Assembly (NCBI GenBank): GCA_027334715.1
Contig: DAHWUG010000001.1
Coordinates: forward strand, 171,158 to 208,099
Direction of reading: 5' to 3'
Length of the DNA stretch: 36,942 nt
Source of the DNA: Nanobdellota archaeon
GTDB lineage: Archaea > Nanobdellota > Nanobdellia > Pacearchaeales > GW2011-AR1
Position numbers and translations under genes: made by a program. Positions 14,732 through 24,057 of the stretch are shown here, one piece after another. The notes beneath the pieces were generated by a model. The model searched no databases. It was not told the DNA's origin and saw only the letters and a program-made list of their open reading frames with translations. Position 1 is the stretch's first letter. The number at the start of each line of letters is the position of its first letter.

Positions 14732-17173
14732 TTATTCTGCACGGTCTGCTTCTGTTCCGGGAATAACAGGCAAATCCTCTTTTGTTATGTCTTCTTCATA
14801 AACAGGCTTGCTTGCCTTTAATTCCCTGTCAATTTTCTTTGGCGGGCGCTCGTCTGATGGCCCATAATTCCTGTACCTGTACTGGCTTTTGCTGTTATCT
14901 TTTTCAAGTTCTGCAACATATTCTGAAATGTCTGCAGCAACATCTGAATTAACGCTTATGCTGTCAATTCCGTGTTCTACAAGAAATTTAACCATCTCTT
15001 TTTTGCTGCCTGACTGACCGCAAATGCTTGTTTCAGTATTGCTCCTTTTGCATGCTCTTATCACAGATGCAAGCTGATGAAGGATTGCAGGATTCATTTC
15101 ATTATACAAATCCTGAACTTCCTCATTTCCACGGTCAATTGCAAGGGTAAATTGCGTTAAATCATTTGTGCCGAAAGAGATGAAATCAACTTTCTCTGCA
15201 CATATTTCATCTATTACCTGAACAGCTGCAGGAGTTTCAATCATTACGCCTATTTTTGCTTTTTGAAATCCGGCTTCTTTTACAAATTCCTTTGCCTTCT
15301 TTACCTCTTCCAATGAAATAATCTGGGGAAACATAATACCTATTGTTTTTCCCTTTTCATGTTCTGCAACTCTTTTCATTGCCATAATTTCTGCCTTAAG
15401 TATTTCAGGGTGTTTTAATGAAAATCTGATTCCGTGCATTCCAAGCATTGGATTTGCCTCAATTTTTTTAGGGGCACCTTCAAGATTCTTGAATTCATCA
15501 CTTCTTATATCAGAAGTCCTTACCCATATCTCATCAAAATATTCTGCCAATTTTTTTATTCCTTTGAAAATAATTTCCTCATAATCTTTCATCTTCTTCT
15601 TTTCCAGAAAGTAGTAAGGATGCTTTCCTGATTCTGCAATTATTCCCTCGATTCTTGCAAGCCCAATTCCCCTCAATCCTGTTTTGGATGCGTGCTCTGC
15701 ATAAGTCGGAAGATCAATGATAACTTTTATTTTTGTTTTAGTCTTATTTGTAACAGGCTTTATCTCTTTCTGAACTGTTTCTGAAACTTTTCCAGCGTAT
15801 ACTTTTCCTGCAAATCCATCAACTGTCACAATTTCCCCTTCTTTGAGCTTTTTTGTTGCTTCTTCTGTGCCAACAACTGCAGGAATTCCCATTTCTCTTG
15901 AGACAATTGCTGCATGTGCTGTTATTCCCCCCTCATCTGTAACAATTGCAGAACAACGCTGCATTGTGACAACCATGTCCGGATTTGTCATTTCTGTTAC
16001 AAGAACATCGCCTGACAAAACTTTTTCCAGGTCTTCTATCTTATGGACAATCTTTACTTTCCCTGAGCCTATTCCAGGAGAAGCTGCAAGCCCTGTAAGA
16101 ACAACCTGGCCTTTGATTTCCTTTCCATTTCTTGAGATTGTTTTTCCCAAAGTTGTTATTGGCCTTGTCTGAACAATATAAATCTCGTCATTTTCTATTG
16201 CGAACTCTATGTCCTGGGGCTTCTTGTAATGCTGCTCCAATTTTAATGCTATCTCAGCAAGCCTTATTGTTTCATGGTCTTTCAAAACATTTTCTCTTGC
16301 TTTTTCCTCCTTAAGTTTTATTATTTTTGTCTTGCCTTCTTCATCCCTTATGAATGCAATTTTCTTTTCTGCTGTTTCCTTTTCCTTTATTTTTTCATTT
16401 TTTACAAGATATCTGTCTGGCGTGATTCTTCCAGAAACAATTCCTTCTCCAAGTCCCCACACAGCTTCTATAACAACACCTTCCCTGTTCATTGAAGGGT
16501 CTTTTGTAAAAATAACCCCTGACTTCTCTGAATTAATCATTCTCTGGACAACAACTGCCAGGCTTACTCCAACATTTCCAAACCCTTTTTTATTCCTGTA
16601 ATATGTTGCCCTTGGTGTGAAAAGAGAGGCAAAACATTTTTTTATTGAACTCAAAAGCTCGTCTTTTCCCCTTACATTGAGAAAACTTTCCTGCTGACCT
16701 GCAAAACTTGCTTCTGCAAGGTCCTCTGTTGTTGCACTGCTTCTTACTGCCACAAAAGCATTTTTCTGGGAATGAGCCAGAATAGCGCTAGCCTTACCTT
16801 CCTTTACCTCTTTTCCTTCTGTTCCAAGTATTTCATATGCTTCCAAGATTTCATCTTTCATTTCTTCAGTGTATTTTGCAGTTTCTATCATCTCCCTGAT
16901 TTGCTTTGTCACCTTGTCAAGCTCTTTCGTGTCCTCATAATTTATCTTTTCCAGAAGTAATTTTATTCTTGTGTCAAGCCCGGCCTTTTTTATGAAATAG
17001 TCATATGCCTGAGCTGTTATGACAAACCCTGGAGGCACAGGAACATGAAGATTAAAGATTTCTGCAAGGTTCGCCCCTTTTCCACCAGAAATTTTGCCAG
17101 AGCTTTTGTTTAATTCAGAAAACCATTTCACGAATTCTGTTTTAGAATCAATACCTCTTTCTTTTACGAGCAT
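14732..17173 (-). CDS. ppsA: Phosphoenolpyruvate synthase
   Basis: An 813-residue pyruvate, water dikinase converting pyruvate and ATP to PEP, AMP and phosphate in gluconeogenesis. The N-terminal ATP-grasp domain has SGGKGANLAEIF and VRSSATTEDLAEASFAGQQE. The central swivelling phosphohistidine domain has DEGGITAHAAIVSREMGIPA with the catalytic His. The C-terminal PEP/pyruvate TIM barrel has GLARIEGIIAE, GIMFPQI, SFGTNDLTQFTLAIDR and the active-site Cys in SICGQ. The tail after VAELEKDNS is long and charged. After its TAA the same frame encodes EADVLEGIDVF before a second TAA, as if the tail had been cut short. It is divergent from 17246. Confidence 0.95.
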   Translation of the reverse strand: MLVKERGIDSKTEFVKWFSELNKSSGKISGGKGANLAEIFNLHVPVPPGFVITAQAYDYFIKKAGLDTRIKLLLEKINYEDTKELDKVTKQIREMIETAKYTEEMKDEILEAYEILGTEGKEVKEGKASAILAHSQKNAFVAVRSSATTEDLAEASFAGQQESFLNVRGKDELLSSIKKCFASLFTPRATYYRNKKGFGNVGVSLAVVVQRMINSEKSGVIFTKDPSMNREGVVIEAVWGLGEGIVSGRITPDRYLVKNEKIKEKETAEKKIAFIRDEEGKTKIIKLKEEKARENVLKDHETIRLAEIALKLEQHYKKPQDIEFAIENDEIYIVQTRPITTLGKTISRNGKEIKGQVVLTGLAASPGIGSGKVKIVHKIEDLEKVLSGDVLVTEMTNPDMVVTMQRCSAIVTDEGGITAHAAIVSREMGIPAVVGTEEATKKLKEGEIVTVDGFAGKVYAGKVSETVQKEIKPVTNKTKTKIKVIIDLPTYAEHASKTGLRGIGLARIEGIIAESGKHPYYFLEKKKMKDYEEIIFKGIKKLAEYFDEIWVRTSDIRSDEFKNLEGAPKKIEANPMLGMHGIRFSLKHPEILKAEIMAMKRVAEHEKGKTIGIMFPQIISLEEVKKAKEFVKEAGFQKAKIGVMIETPAAVQVIDEICAEKVDFISFGTNDLTQFTLAIDRGNEEVQDLYNEMNPAILHQLASVIRACKRSNTETSICGQSGSKKEMVKFLVEHGIDSISVNSDVAADISEYVAELEKDNSKSQYRYRNYGPSDERPPKKIDRELKASKPVYEEDITKEDLPVIPGTEADRAE

Positions 17174-17215
17174 GAATAATAAAAAAGTATTAGATTAATA
17201 AATGTTTTTGTCAAA

Positions 17216-17226
17216 ATTTATAAATG
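17216..17226 (+). promoter_or_regulatory. TATA box for the membrane protein at 17246
   Basis: atttataaatg is centred about 25 bases before ATG 17246, with no obvious Shine-Dalgarno site. This fits leaderless expression. Confidence 0.5.
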
Positions 17227-17245
17227 CTTTTTACTTTTATTAAAA

Positions 17246-18064
17246 ATGGGTTTTTTAAGAGGATTAGCTGTTGTTTTTCTTGCAATGCTTATTTTTGTTT
17301 CACTGGTTGCTTCAAATACCCTGTTTGTTTTTGGAACATCATTGAAATATGACAATGTCAAGGCAGGATTATACCCTCTTGTCCAGGAATTATCAGGAAC
17401 AGGCACGGGAAACATTCTTCCCCAGAATATTACACAAAATGTAAATGTAAACAAGTATGTTCAAGGAGCATTAACATATGTCAATAATTATTGCCAAAAC
17501 AATACAGATTACACTTTTAAATACAATGGATACAGCATTAACATTACGTGTGACCAGGCCAAGAGTGCCCTTAATTCATCCAATCCTGCAGAAGCCATTA
17601 TAAACCAGAGCTTTGACAGCATTGTTTCCGCATTTTATTACCAGAATTATAACTGCACATTCACGCAATGCTTTTCAACAATCAACCCGCCGACTTTTCT
17701 TGTTTCCCAGATGTCGCAGCAGTATTTTATGGGCAAATTTTATCTTGCTATTATTGTTTCAGTAATTCTTATTGCTTTGCTGATACTTGCAGCAGCAAGA
17801 AAGGCAAATGCTGTTATCATAATAGGAACATTGCTGATTGCCTCCGGAATATTTGTTTTGGAATTTATAAAAATTGCTGTAAGCATGCTTGGCCAGTATA
17901 GCCCTTTGCTTAGGGTATTTTTAACTACTGCAAATACAACTTTCCTGTTTTCCCTCATTGTAGGAATTGTTCTGATTTTGGCAGGAATTGGGTTAAGAAT
18001 ATGGCACAAAGTTGAAGATGAAAAGAAAAATGCTAAAGAAAGGCCCAAACAGAAAAAACAATAA
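17246..18064 (+). CDS. Polytopic membrane protein with extracytoplasmic Cys-containing loop
   Basis: 272 residues. An N-terminal helix (GLAVVFLAMLIFVSLVASNT) precedes about 140 residues of extracellular sequence with sequons (NITQNVNVN, CQNNTDYTF) and Cys residues (NYCQNN, ITCDQ, NCTFTQCF) that could form disulfides. Three C-terminal helices follow (AIIVSVILIALLILAAARKA, IIIGTLLIASGIFVLEFIKI, FLFSLIVGIVLILAGIGL), then a Lys-rich cytoplasmic tail. The one-helix/ectodomain/three-helix plan recalls FtsX-like permeases, but no family match was recognised. It converges with the cyclase-like receptor gene. Confidence 0.72.
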   Translation: MGFLRGLAVVFLAMLIFVSLVASNTLFVFGTSLKYDNVKAGLYPLVQELSGTGTGNILPQNITQNVNVNKYVQGALTYVNNYCQNNTDYTFKYNGYSINITCDQAKSALNSSNPAEAIINQSFDSIVSAFYYQNYNCTFTQCFSTINPPTFLVSQMSQQYFMGKFYLAIIVSVILIALLILAAARKANAVIIIGTLLIASGIFVLEFIKIAVSMLGQYSPLLRVFLTTANTTFLFSLIVGIVLILAGIGLRIWHKVEDEKKNAKERPKQKKQ

Positions 18065-18082
18065 TTCCTAAGTTAACTAAGA

Positions 18083-20113
18083 TTAATCTTTTTCCATCCT
18101 TTTCATGAATCCATTAAGGAATCTTTCATGCTGGGAATGATCCTTCATTTCAGTTAATGCATAAACATCCATGTCCTCTATCTTAATTTTCTCAACCCTT
18201 ACAGAAGTTCTTACCCTGTCTGTCATTTTTTCAGAAAGAAGGATATTATTCTGCGCAATGGATGCTATTTTCTTTGATCTCATCATAATGTTTCCCATTC
18301 CCATGAACCTGAAAACATCTGGTTCCTGCTTTGCAATTATTTCGCCGTAGTTAAGGGAAATTCCAAATTCAATCTTCTGCCTTGCAGTCCTGTTGTGGCT
18401 GTCAAGAATTTCCTTTATTTTCTGCGCAGATTTTATTGCAGTCTGTTCATTGGCAAATGTCTTTGTTCTTGCAGGGGCGAAAATAAAGTAAAGATAATCC
18501 TGATTGTCATATGTTGCAGCTTTCATATCTTCTGCAGATGAAATTATTTTCTTCAGAACTTCTTCTCCGCCGCTTTCTTTTGTATGCCTGATTGAAATCA
18601 TGTTCTTAATATTCACTGCTACAATGCTGACTTCCTGCTTGTCGCCCTTTATTGAAAGAGTTAGTTCTGCCCTGCTGCTTTTTGGGTTGTAAATAGTCAA
18701 GTCCATGCTTTTATTTTTTTCTATTATTCCTAATGCAGTTCCCCCCTTTACAGAGCTAGGCGCGTAGCCTATAAAATTTTTTTGGTAGTTTTTCCTGAAG
18801 AGAATGAATGCAACCGCGCCCAAAATAAAGATGACAAATATCCAAACAGCTGGAAGCTTTGCAATGCTTAGGAAATCGCTTCCCGCTTTTTTAATATCTA
18901 TTGCGCTTCCTGTCAGGCCAACAACTGCTCCTGTTATCATTCCATCATTGATTACCTGAACATTATACTGCCCATCAGGTGCTGTTAAAACCCATTTCTT
19001 GCTTTGGTCAACAGGAATATACACATCAAGATTAAGGCTTTGGTTCCCGACTTTGACAAGAATTGTTCTGTTGAATGGAACATTTCCATTGTTTGTTATT
19101 ATGACAGTATTATTTATTATGCTTGTGCTTATGTTTTCATTTTCCAGAATTGTGAATGTTGAATAGGAATTAATCCTGTTCGAGACAGCTACAACACTCC
19201 AGTTTGCAGGAGCCTGGTCAGATGCTATGGAAAAGTTTGTGAAATTGTCTGTTGAAACCTGCACCTGACTGATTATTTTATTATTATTGTCTTTTACTGT
19301 CAAGAATCCTGTTGAGTTTATTTTTATTCCTGTCTGGTCATAAAGAACTTCCTTGACACTCATGTCTGTTCCCGGCATTACCCTGCTGTTATCGAAAATG
19401 ATTTCAAGGCTTGTCGGAACCTGATTGACATAAATATTGTCATCACTTGAACCATGGTTTGTTATTGTACCTAAAAAGTCTTTCTCATAGATTTTTAGAT
19501 TTACAAGGTAACTCCCTGATGCAGTGTCATTAGGGATGCTTAGATTCATTGAAAAATAGCCATTGTTCACTGTTCCGTTCTGCGAGAGAATTGTTGAATT
19601 TCCGTCAAGAAGACTTATTTCTGCATAGCCGTTTGCAGGATTTTGGTCAGCCCTTGTTGCAACACCCTTTAAAAAAACAGTATCCCCTGGATTGAAACTG
19701 GTTTGGGAAATGTTTGTGCTTACTGTTATTGAATCAGAAATCTGGAAGCTGTTTGTCAATGCATAATCATTTCCAAGATATGCTTTTATCTTGCAGTCTC
19801 CAATGCTGTTTCCTGTAATGCTTCTTGAAAGCACAAGGCTTTCATCCCTATTCCATTGCCCCCCTGACGGGATGCTTATTGTATTTTTGTAAAAATTTAT
19901 TTCATTTCCATTGCAAATTAAGTCCATGTAAAGAGTTCCTATAGTATCTGCTGACTCTTTTACTGTTAAAGAAACAGGTATAATATTTCCTAAATTATAG
20001 ATACTTCCCGGCTGCTGGTTGAAAATTATGTCTGCAGAAGTTAGTGGAACAATCAGCAATATAAACAGGACAGAAAGAATAAGAATTACATTAACTCCTC
20101 TTTTTGATGCCAT
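18083..20113 (-). CDS. Transmembrane receptor with degenerate class III nucleotide-cyclase domain
   Basis: 676 residues. Signal peptide 1-27 (VILILSVLFILLIVPLTSAD), then about 390 residues of beta-rich Ig-like extracellular domains with many sequons, one TM helix at about 422-440, and a cytoplasmic part. Residues 494-655 follow the class III adenylate/guanylate cyclase order: VSIVAVNIKNM (Asn 501 where the first metal Asp of 'VLFADI.GF' is expected), DNQDYLYFIFAP (Asp 539 at the second metal site), IEFGISLNYGEII, then FRFMGMGNIMMRSKKIA with Asn 608-x3-Arg 612, matching the Asn/Arg transition-state pair, and NNILLSEKMTDRV. It is probably a binding-only or weakly active cyclase fold. The fold assignment is inference; fold search not run. 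Confidence 0.72.
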   Translation of the reverse strand: MASKRGVNVILILSVLFILLIVPLTSADIIFNQQPGSIYNLGNIIPVSLTVKESADTIGTLYMDLICNGNEINFYKNTISIPSGGQWNRDESLVLSRSITGNSIGDCKIKAYLGNDYALTNSFQISDSITVSTNISQTSFNPGDTVFLKGVATRADQNPANGYAEISLLDGNSTILSQNGTVNNGYFSMNLSIPNDTASGSYLVNLKIYEKDFLGTITNHGSSDDNIYVNQVPTSLEIIFDNSRVMPGTDMSVKEVLYDQTGIKINSTGFLTVKDNNNKIISQVQVSTDNFTNFSIASDQAPANWSVVAVSNRINSYSTFTILENENISTSIINNTVIITNNGNVPFNRTILVKVGNQSLNLDVYIPVDQSKKWVLTAPDGQYNVQVINDGMITGAVVGLTGSAIDIKKAGSDFLSIAKLPAVWIFVIFILGAVAFILFRKNYQKNFIGYAPSSVKGGTALGIIEKNKSMDLTIYNPKSSRAELTLSIKGDKQEVSIVAVNIKNMISIRHTKESGGEEVLKKIISSAEDMKAATYDNQDYLYFIFAPARTKTFANEQTAIKSAQKIKEILDSHNRTARQKIEFGISLNYGEIIAKQEPDVFRFMGMGNIMMRSKKIASIAQNNILLSEKMTDRVRTSVRVEKIKIEDMDVYALTEMKDHSQHERFLNGFMKRMEKD

Positions 20114-20222
20114 GAATTCTAAAGTAAGAACTTATTTATAAATTTATATGAAAATAATAGATTATTATGCAATATATTATAGGAATCTGCAGGAAAAGGA
20201 TTTTTACCGTTCGTTTTGTTAG

Positions 20223-20234
20223 ATATATTTAAAA
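20223..20234 (+). promoter_or_regulatory. TATA box for trpS
   Basis: atatatttaaaa is centred about 28 bases before ATG 20257. It supports that ATG over the upstream TTG 20251 used by the track. Confidence 0.55.
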
Positions 20235-20256
20235 AATGCAAGGCCTTTGATTGAAA

Positions 20257-21378
20257 ATGGACAAAAAAATGAATGTGACTCCCTGGGAAGTTTCTGGAAA
20301 AATTGATTATGACAAATTGATAAGGGAATTTGGGATTAAACCAATAACAAATTTGCCTCAAGCTTTTATGGGCAACATATTATTCAGAAGAAAAATTGTT
20401 TTTGCACATAGGGATTTTGAAAAGATAATTGACTCAATAAAAAACAAGAAGCCCTTTGTCATGATGACTGGATTGATGCCTACAGGAAAGTTCCATTTAG
20501 GCCATATGATACTTGCTCTCCAGATGGCATTTTACCAAAAGCTTGGCGCAAAGATTTACATAGCTGTTGCAGATTTGGAGGCATACAATGCAAGGCAAAA
20601 GAGTCTTGAAGAGCTCAGAAAAAATGCAGTTGACCAGTATCTTCTTAATTATGCTGCCCTTGGACTTGACTTAAGCAAATGCGACATTTACTTTCAGAGC
20701 GATAGGAGCAGCAATGCAAAAAAATCCAGCGCTTATTACAGGCTTGCTTCAAATTTCTCAAGATATGCAACATTTAATGAATTTAAGGCTATTTACGGAG
20801 AAATTACACCAGGGAAAATGAATGCTTCACTTTTGCAAGCTGCAGATATGTACCATCCCCAGCTTCCGGAGTTTGAAGATTCAATACCAACCTTCATTCC
20901 TGTCGGAATAGACCAGGATCCCCACATAAGAATTGCAAGGGATATGGCCAACAGGGACAAAGACTACAAATTCATTCCAATTGCATCAACTTATCACATA
21001 TTCCTTCCTGGATTGAAAGGCGGGGGAAAAATGTCTTCAAGCGATGAGAATTCTTTTATTGCTATGACAGACTCCCAAAAAGAAGTCGAGCAGAAAATCA
21101 GGAAATATGCATTTTCAGGGGGAAAAGACACTATTGAAGAGCACAGAAAGAAAGGCGGGAATCCTGATGTCGACGTTTCTTTCCAATATCTTAAGATGTT
21201 CTTTGAACCTGACGATGAAAAATTGAGAAAAATTGAGAATGATTACAGAAGCGGAAAGCTTCTGACATCTGAACTTAAAGAGTATCTGATAAAAAAGATA
21301 AATTCATTCCTTTCTGAACACCAGAAAAAAAGGGATCTTGCGAAAAAACAGATTGAAAAATTTGTTTTTAAGGCTTAA
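20257..21378 (+). CDS. trpS: Tryptophan--tRNA ligase, archaeal type
   Basis: A class I synthetase charging tRNA-Trp (373 aa from ATG 20257, MDKKMNVTPWEVSG). It has the archaeal/eukaryotic N-terminal NVTPWEVSGKIDYDKLI, the HIGH-equivalent TGLMPTGKFHLGHM, PVGIDQDPHIRIARDMA for tryptophan/ATP binding, and KMSSS in GGGKMSSSDENSF, followed by a helical anticodon-binding end. The ATG is placed by the TATA distance. The stop overlaps the convergent transglycosylase-like gene by four bases. The length is normal for the archaeal form without the WHEP domain. Confidence 0.95.
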   Translation: MDKKMNVTPWEVSGKIDYDKLIREFGIKPITNLPQAFMGNILFRRKIVFAHRDFEKIIDSIKNKKPFVMMTGLMPTGKFHLGHMILALQMAFYQKLGAKIYIAVADLEAYNARQKSLEELRKNAVDQYLLNYAALGLDLSKCDIYFQSDRSSNAKKSSAYYRLASNFSRYATFNEFKAIYGEITPGKMNASLLQAADMYHPQLPEFEDSIPTFIPVGIDQDPHIRIARDMANRDKDYKFIPIASTYHIFLPGLKGGGKMSSSDENSFIAMTDSQKEVEQKIRKYAFSGGKDTIEEHRKKGGNPDVDVSFQYLKMFFEPDDEKLRKIENDYRSGKLLTSELKEYLIKKINSFLSEHQKKRDLAKKQIEKFVFKA

Positions 21379-22040
21379 TCACCGTTTCTTGTAATGTCCC
21401 TTATGTATTTTTGAGTTATTTTAGGGAGCCTGTCAAAATTTTTTATTGCATCTCCATAGCTCATTCTCCTGAGATTTCCTATTCCTGTATTGTAGCTTGC
21501 AAGGACATTCGCAACTGTTTTTTCAAGCCCGCGCTGTTCGAGCATTTTAGGAATTCTCTCAAACAAATACCATCTGCTGACAATTCCATTTTTCCTTGGA
21601 TTAAACATGTCTTCTTCGCTGAATTGCCTTGCATGATTTTGATTATAATCCTCCAAAGCCCCTGATTCGCTTGTATTAATCTGGTTCTCGCCCTTGGAGT
21701 ATATTGTATCTGGAACTACCATACCATCAACCACACTTTTTCTTATTACAAAACTAACTGCATTAGGATTATTGTTTGATTCAGTCTTTTTTAGCCTTTG
21801 AACCAGGTGACTTTTTTCTTCACTTGTCAAATCACCAATATTTTTTCCAGCAATATAATCCAAAGAGAAAGGCAAAGGGTCTGCTTTTACATTAATTTCA
21901 GGCATATCGTAGGAGTATGCCACAGGTTCAGGCAATTCAGCATTGTCTGTTTTGCCAAGCTGCGGCGGGAACATTGTAGTTACTATACTTGCCAGTCCGA
22001 TAATTCCCTGCCTGATTACTCTTTCTGTTCTGTTTTTCAT
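21375..22040 (-). CDS. Lytic-transglycosylase-like (SLT/lysozyme-fold) protein
   Basis: 221 residues. A basic N-terminus and short hydrophobic segment (9-25, IRQGIIGLASIVTTMFPP) suggest export or anchoring. After a linker comes a goose-lysozyme/SLT-like core: KKTESNNNPNAVS with Glu 87 at the catalytic position of 'ESG.NP.A.S', GENQIN (117-122) in place of G.MQI, EDMFNPRKNGIVSRWYLFER, and LASYNTGIGNLRRM (about 180-193), equivalent to 'AYN.G.G.V'. The family cleaves peptidoglycan glycan strands, which archaea lack, so the target would be another polysaccharide, pseudomurein, or another organism. It overlaps the trpS end by four bases, convergent. Confidence 0.78.
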   Translation of the reverse strand: MKNRTERVIRQGIIGLASIVTTMFPPQLGKTDNAELPEPVAYSYDMPEINVKADPLPFSLDYIAGKNIGDLTSEEKSHLVQRLKKTESNNNPNAVSFVIRKSVVDGMVVPDTIYSKGENQINTSESGALEDYNQNHARQFSEEDMFNPRKNGIVSRWYLFERIPKMLEQRGLEKTVANVLASYNTGIGNLRRMSYGDAIKNFDRLPKITQKYIRDITRNGD

Positions 22041-22232
22041 TTTTTTTTGCAGCTTTTCAATTGTCTTCTTTAATTTTTGCTTATACCCTATTAAAAATTA
22101 GTGTGGAATGAATAAACTCTTTTTAAACTTTTCTCATCATATCCCAGTAGCGCTTGTCAATTTTGGCAATATTTTACTAATTTTTCACCTTTTATTGATT
22201 AACTTTATAAAATCCATTTCTCTATTTGTTTC

Positions 22233-23960
22233 ATGAAGATACTTTGCTTGCATGTTGATTATATTAACTTTAAGCCGCTGAAAAAAGCACTCAAAAACGC
22301 AAAAGAGCTTGAAGAAAAAGAAAAGCAGCAGCAAAAAGTAGGTGAAAGCCTTGTTGTCCTTACCTCTGTTGAGAAAGGAGACAATGCAAAAAGCGCTGTA
22401 AAACTTGCTGAAAACATTGAAGATGTTGCAGGGCAAGTAAAGGCAAAAACAGTTGTTCTTTACCCTTATGCGCACCTGTCAAGTAATCTCGCTTCACCTG
22501 AAACAGCAGAAGAAATCTTGAAAGAAGCTGAAAAAGAGCTGAAGAAAAAGTTTAAGGTTGTACGCGCTCCATTTGGATATTACAAAGAATTTGAGCTGAA
22601 AGTCAAAGGCCATCCTCTTTCTGAATTAAGCAGAGAGATTGTTGGAGAAGAAAGCAGAGAATCAGAAGACGGGGAAAAATTTGACATAGAGCAACTAAGA
22701 GACAGGCTTACAAAAGTCAGGATGAGCGCGCCAAAGGGAAAAAACGGACTGAAAAGCAATGTTGAGATTGGAAGGGATATGGATTTGTACATTGTCAGCG
22801 AAGTTGTCGGTCAGGGACTTCCGTTGCTTACCCCAAGAGGAGCAACAATAAAAAGGGAGATTGAAAGATTTATAGTTGATGAGGAAATAAAAAGGGAATA
22901 CCTGCATGTTTCAACGCCTGTAATGGCAAAATCGGATTTATACAAAATTTCAGGTCACTGGCAGCATTACAAAGAAGGAATGTTTGTGATGGATCTTGGA
23001 AATGAGAAATTTGCATTGCGGCCCATGACATGCCCTTTTCATTTTGTCCTCTACAAGAGCAAGCCAAGAAGCTATAAGGAAATGCCCGTAAGATATGCAG
23101 AAATATCAACCTTGTTCAGGAATGAAAAATCCGGCGAGTTGCGGGGTTTGTCAAGAGTAAGGCAGTTCACGCTCGCAGATGCTCATCTTATATGCAAGCC
23201 AGAGCAGATTGAGGAGGAATTTGCAAAAGTTCTTGACTTGATAAGATTCTCAATGGAAAAGCTTGGAATCAGCGATGTCTGGTACAGATTCTCAAAATGG
23301 GACCCTAAAAACAAGGAAAAATATGTTGACAATCCAAAAGCATGGGAAGAAACCCAGAAAATGATGAAAAAGATACTTGACAAATTGAAATTAAAGTATG
23401 TAGAAGCAGAAAATGAGGCTGCATTTTACGGACCAAAACTTGATTTGCAGTACAAGGATGTTTATGGAAAAGAAGACACCTTATTCACTGTACAAATAGA
23501 TTTTGCTTTGCCTGAAAAATTTAACCTTACTTATGTGAATGAAAAAGGAAAAGAGGAAAGGGCAATGGTTATTCACAGGTCTTCGACAGGAGCGACAGAA
23601 AGGGTGATTGCGCATCTTCTTGAATTAAATCAGGGAAGCTTGAAGACATGGCTTTCTCCTACTCAGGTAAGAGTTTTGAGTTTTACAGACAGAAATGACA
23701 AGCATGCAAGAAAAGTCATCGAACAAATTGGAACAGAAATCCCAAATATAAGGATGGATGCTGATTTCAGGTCTGTTCCTGTTTCAACTAAAGTCAAAGA
23801 TTCAGAGATTATGAAAATACCTTATATAATTGTAATAGGGGACAGGGAAGAAAAAGAGGGAACTGTTGCTGTGAGGGAAAAAGGAAACAGCAGGATAAAA
23901 TCAATGAAAATCAGCGATTTCATAAAAGAGTTAAAAGAAGAGATAGCAGAAAGGAAATAA
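22233..23960 (+). CDS. thrS: Threonine--tRNA ligase, archaeal type with archaeal editing domain
   Basis: A 575-residue class II synthetase. The N-terminal 140 residues are the archaeal D-aminoacyl-tRNA-deacylase-like editing domain (MKILCLHVDYINFKPL... VLYPYAHLSSNLASPE... VVRAPFGYYKEFELKVKGHP). The catalytic core follows with motif 1 near REIERFIVDEEIKREYLHVS, ALRPMTCPFHF, motif 2 in RYAEISTLFRNEKSGELRGL, and motif 3 with VIHRSSTGATERVIAHLLEL. The C-terminal anticodon-binding domain begins WLSPTQVRVLSF. It is about 40 residues shorter than typical archaeal ThrRS (about 610-620), lost around the linker at 130-170. The ATG follows a TATA-like element by about 25 bases. Confidence 0.95.
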   Translation: MKILCLHVDYINFKPLKKALKNAKELEEKEKQQQKVGESLVVLTSVEKGDNAKSAVKLAENIEDVAGQVKAKTVVLYPYAHLSSNLASPETAEEILKEAEKELKKKFKVVRAPFGYYKEFELKVKGHPLSELSREIVGEESRESEDGEKFDIEQLRDRLTKVRMSAPKGKNGLKSNVEIGRDMDLYIVSEVVGQGLPLLTPRGATIKREIERFIVDEEIKREYLHVSTPVMAKSDLYKISGHWQHYKEGMFVMDLGNEKFALRPMTCPFHFVLYKSKPRSYKEMPVRYAEISTLFRNEKSGELRGLSRVRQFTLADAHLICKPEQIEEEFAKVLDLIRFSMEKLGISDVWYRFSKWDPKNKEKYVDNPKAWEETQKMMKKILDKLKLKYVEAENEAAFYGPKLDLQYKDVYGKEDTLFTVQIDFALPEKFNLTYVNEKGKEERAMVIHRSSTGATERVIAHLLELNQGSLKTWLSPTQVRVLSFTDRNDKHARKVIEQIGTEIPNIRMDADFRSVPVSTKVKDSEIMKIPYIIVIGDREEKEGTVAVREKGNSRIKSMKISDFIKELKEEIAERK

Positions 23961-24057
23961 ATAGTAAAAACAGTTATAATAAAGAATGCATAATCATCAT
24001 AACATTAATATACCTGAACTGTTTAAATTTTTTCAACATTAAAACAACATATTTAAA

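Noticed and set aside
14732-14734. TAA as a recoded sense codon
   Set aside because: TAA and TGA both end other genes here, so a changed genetic code is unlikely; treated as a possible nonsense change.
15843-16172. Plus-strand ORFs inside ppsA
   Set aside because: ppsA motifs on the minus strand explain the whole interval.
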